Of a stretch of DNA of 64,000 bases, positions 63,781 through 64,000 are shown piece after piece (position 1 is the stretch's first letter; each line of letters starts with the position of its first letter). The stretch lies in contig JAAFAB010000006.1 in the NCBI GenBank assembly GCA_018222585.1, forward strand, positions 62,001 through 126,000, in the 5' to 3' direction. Both the position numbers and the translations under genes were made by a program. Origin of the DNA: Paracoccaceae bacterium (GTDB lineage Bacteria; Pseudomonadota; Alphaproteobacteria; Rhodobacterales; Rhodobacteraceae). Under the pieces are notes generated by a model. The model made no database searches. It was not told where the DNA came from and worked only from the letters and a program-made list of their open reading frames with translations.

Positions 63781-64000
63781 ATGACCCTGCCGCCGAATGT
63801 CTACGACGCCGAACCGATCCCCGAAGCCGCCCGCGCAGAGGTCGAACGCCTGCTCTCCTCCGGGGATCTCTTCCGCTACACCGCGCCCGAGAACGCCCCC
63901 GTCACCCTGCTGGAAACCGAGTTCGCCGAGATGCTGGGCACGAAATATGCCTTGGCGGTCTCCTCCTGCTCGGCGGCGCTGTTCCTGTCGCTGAAGGCGC
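63781..64000 (+). CDS. DegT/DnrJ/EryC1/StrS-family aminotransferase, N-terminal part
   Basis: The first 73 codons are visible. TAPENAPVTLLETEFAEMLGTKYALAVSSCSAALFLSLKA (shown in part) is the characteristic N-terminal block of PLP-dependent DegT-type aminotransferases, with the SSCSAAL turn that binds the cofactor phosphate. The gene continues past the right edge. It is 280 bp after the ligase and separated from it by a terminator and a repeat, so it may have its own promoter. Substrate unknown; if part of the amine route it could transaminate the amine. Confidence 0.8.
   Translation, partial: MTLPPNVYDAEPIPEAARAEVERLLSSGDLFRYTAPENAPVTLLETEFAEMLGTKYALAVSSCSAALFLSLKA

Overview
The window is a 64 kb stretch of chromosome from a high-G+C alphaproteobacterium, most likely a member of the Rhodobacterales (Roseobacter/Paracoccus side). 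This rests on the strong third-position G/C bias, the DUF3572-pleD pair, the purA / DUF6524 / secG / pyrG order, the FSTSR-type methionyl-tRNA synthetase, ABC importers for sugars and amino acids, and a GC-rich intergenic palindrome that occurs twice. Coding density is high. I see no phage, IS element, integrase or CRISPR array. The only RNA gene recognised is tRNA-Leu(UAA).

Layout. 0-5.5 kb: start of an H-NOX-like gene (cut by the window edge), an MttB-type methyltransferase, a HAD phosphatase, a MarR regulator, DUF3572 and a PleD-like diguanylate cyclase. 5.6-8.1 kb: a minus-strand set of EF-hand protein, ECF sigma factor, one-pass membrane protein and CpxP/ZraP-like protein, which looks like an envelope-stress unit. 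8.4-15.1 kb: DUF983, Nudix, EamA transporter, desaturase with DUF2061, XRE-type regulator, aldo/keto reductase and an MFS carrier. 15.2-21.1 kb: metG, a PDC sensor protein, a PiT phosphate carrier overlapping a Nudix hydrolase, and L-lactate dehydrogenase. 21.4-29.5 kb: a tightly packed operon of sugar-type ABC importer, double-domain glycerophosphodiesterase, LacI repressor and IMPase-like phosphatase, with a LacI-type operator in front. 29.6-36.9 kb: a soluble PAS chemoreceptor, tRNA-Leu, rhomboid, a SuhB-like IMPase, divergent metR/metF, a thioesterase and a DUF2235 hydrolase. 36.8-46.6 kb: a lone form II CoxL-like subunit, valS, a flavin monooxygenase with divergent MarR and a palindromic operator, a Bcr/CflA carrier and DUF2842. 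46.8-51.3 kb: purA, DUF6524, secG, pyrG. 51.3-56.2 kb: a broken membrane-protein gene, a 22-residue membrane peptide gene, ppk2, uncharacterised genes, and a TerB / PhnD-like pair. 56.2-64 kb: a polar amino-acid-type ABC importer followed by glutamine synthetase-like, glutamine amidotransferase, second glutamine synthetase-like and a truncated DegT/DnrJ/EryC1/StrS aminotransferase.

How genes may work together. The 21.4-29.5 kb operon has the logic of ugpBAEC-ugpQ and of the agrocinopine acc operon: import a phosphodiester, split it, then dephosphorylate the sugar or polyol phosphate under a dedicated repressor. It is the best candidate here for an undescribed catabolic system. The right-hand cluster resembles gamma-glutamylation routes for amines (PuuA/SpuI-type ligases plus amidotransferase and aminotransferase) fed by an ABC importer; two direct repeats of GATTTGATCAT precede the first ligase.
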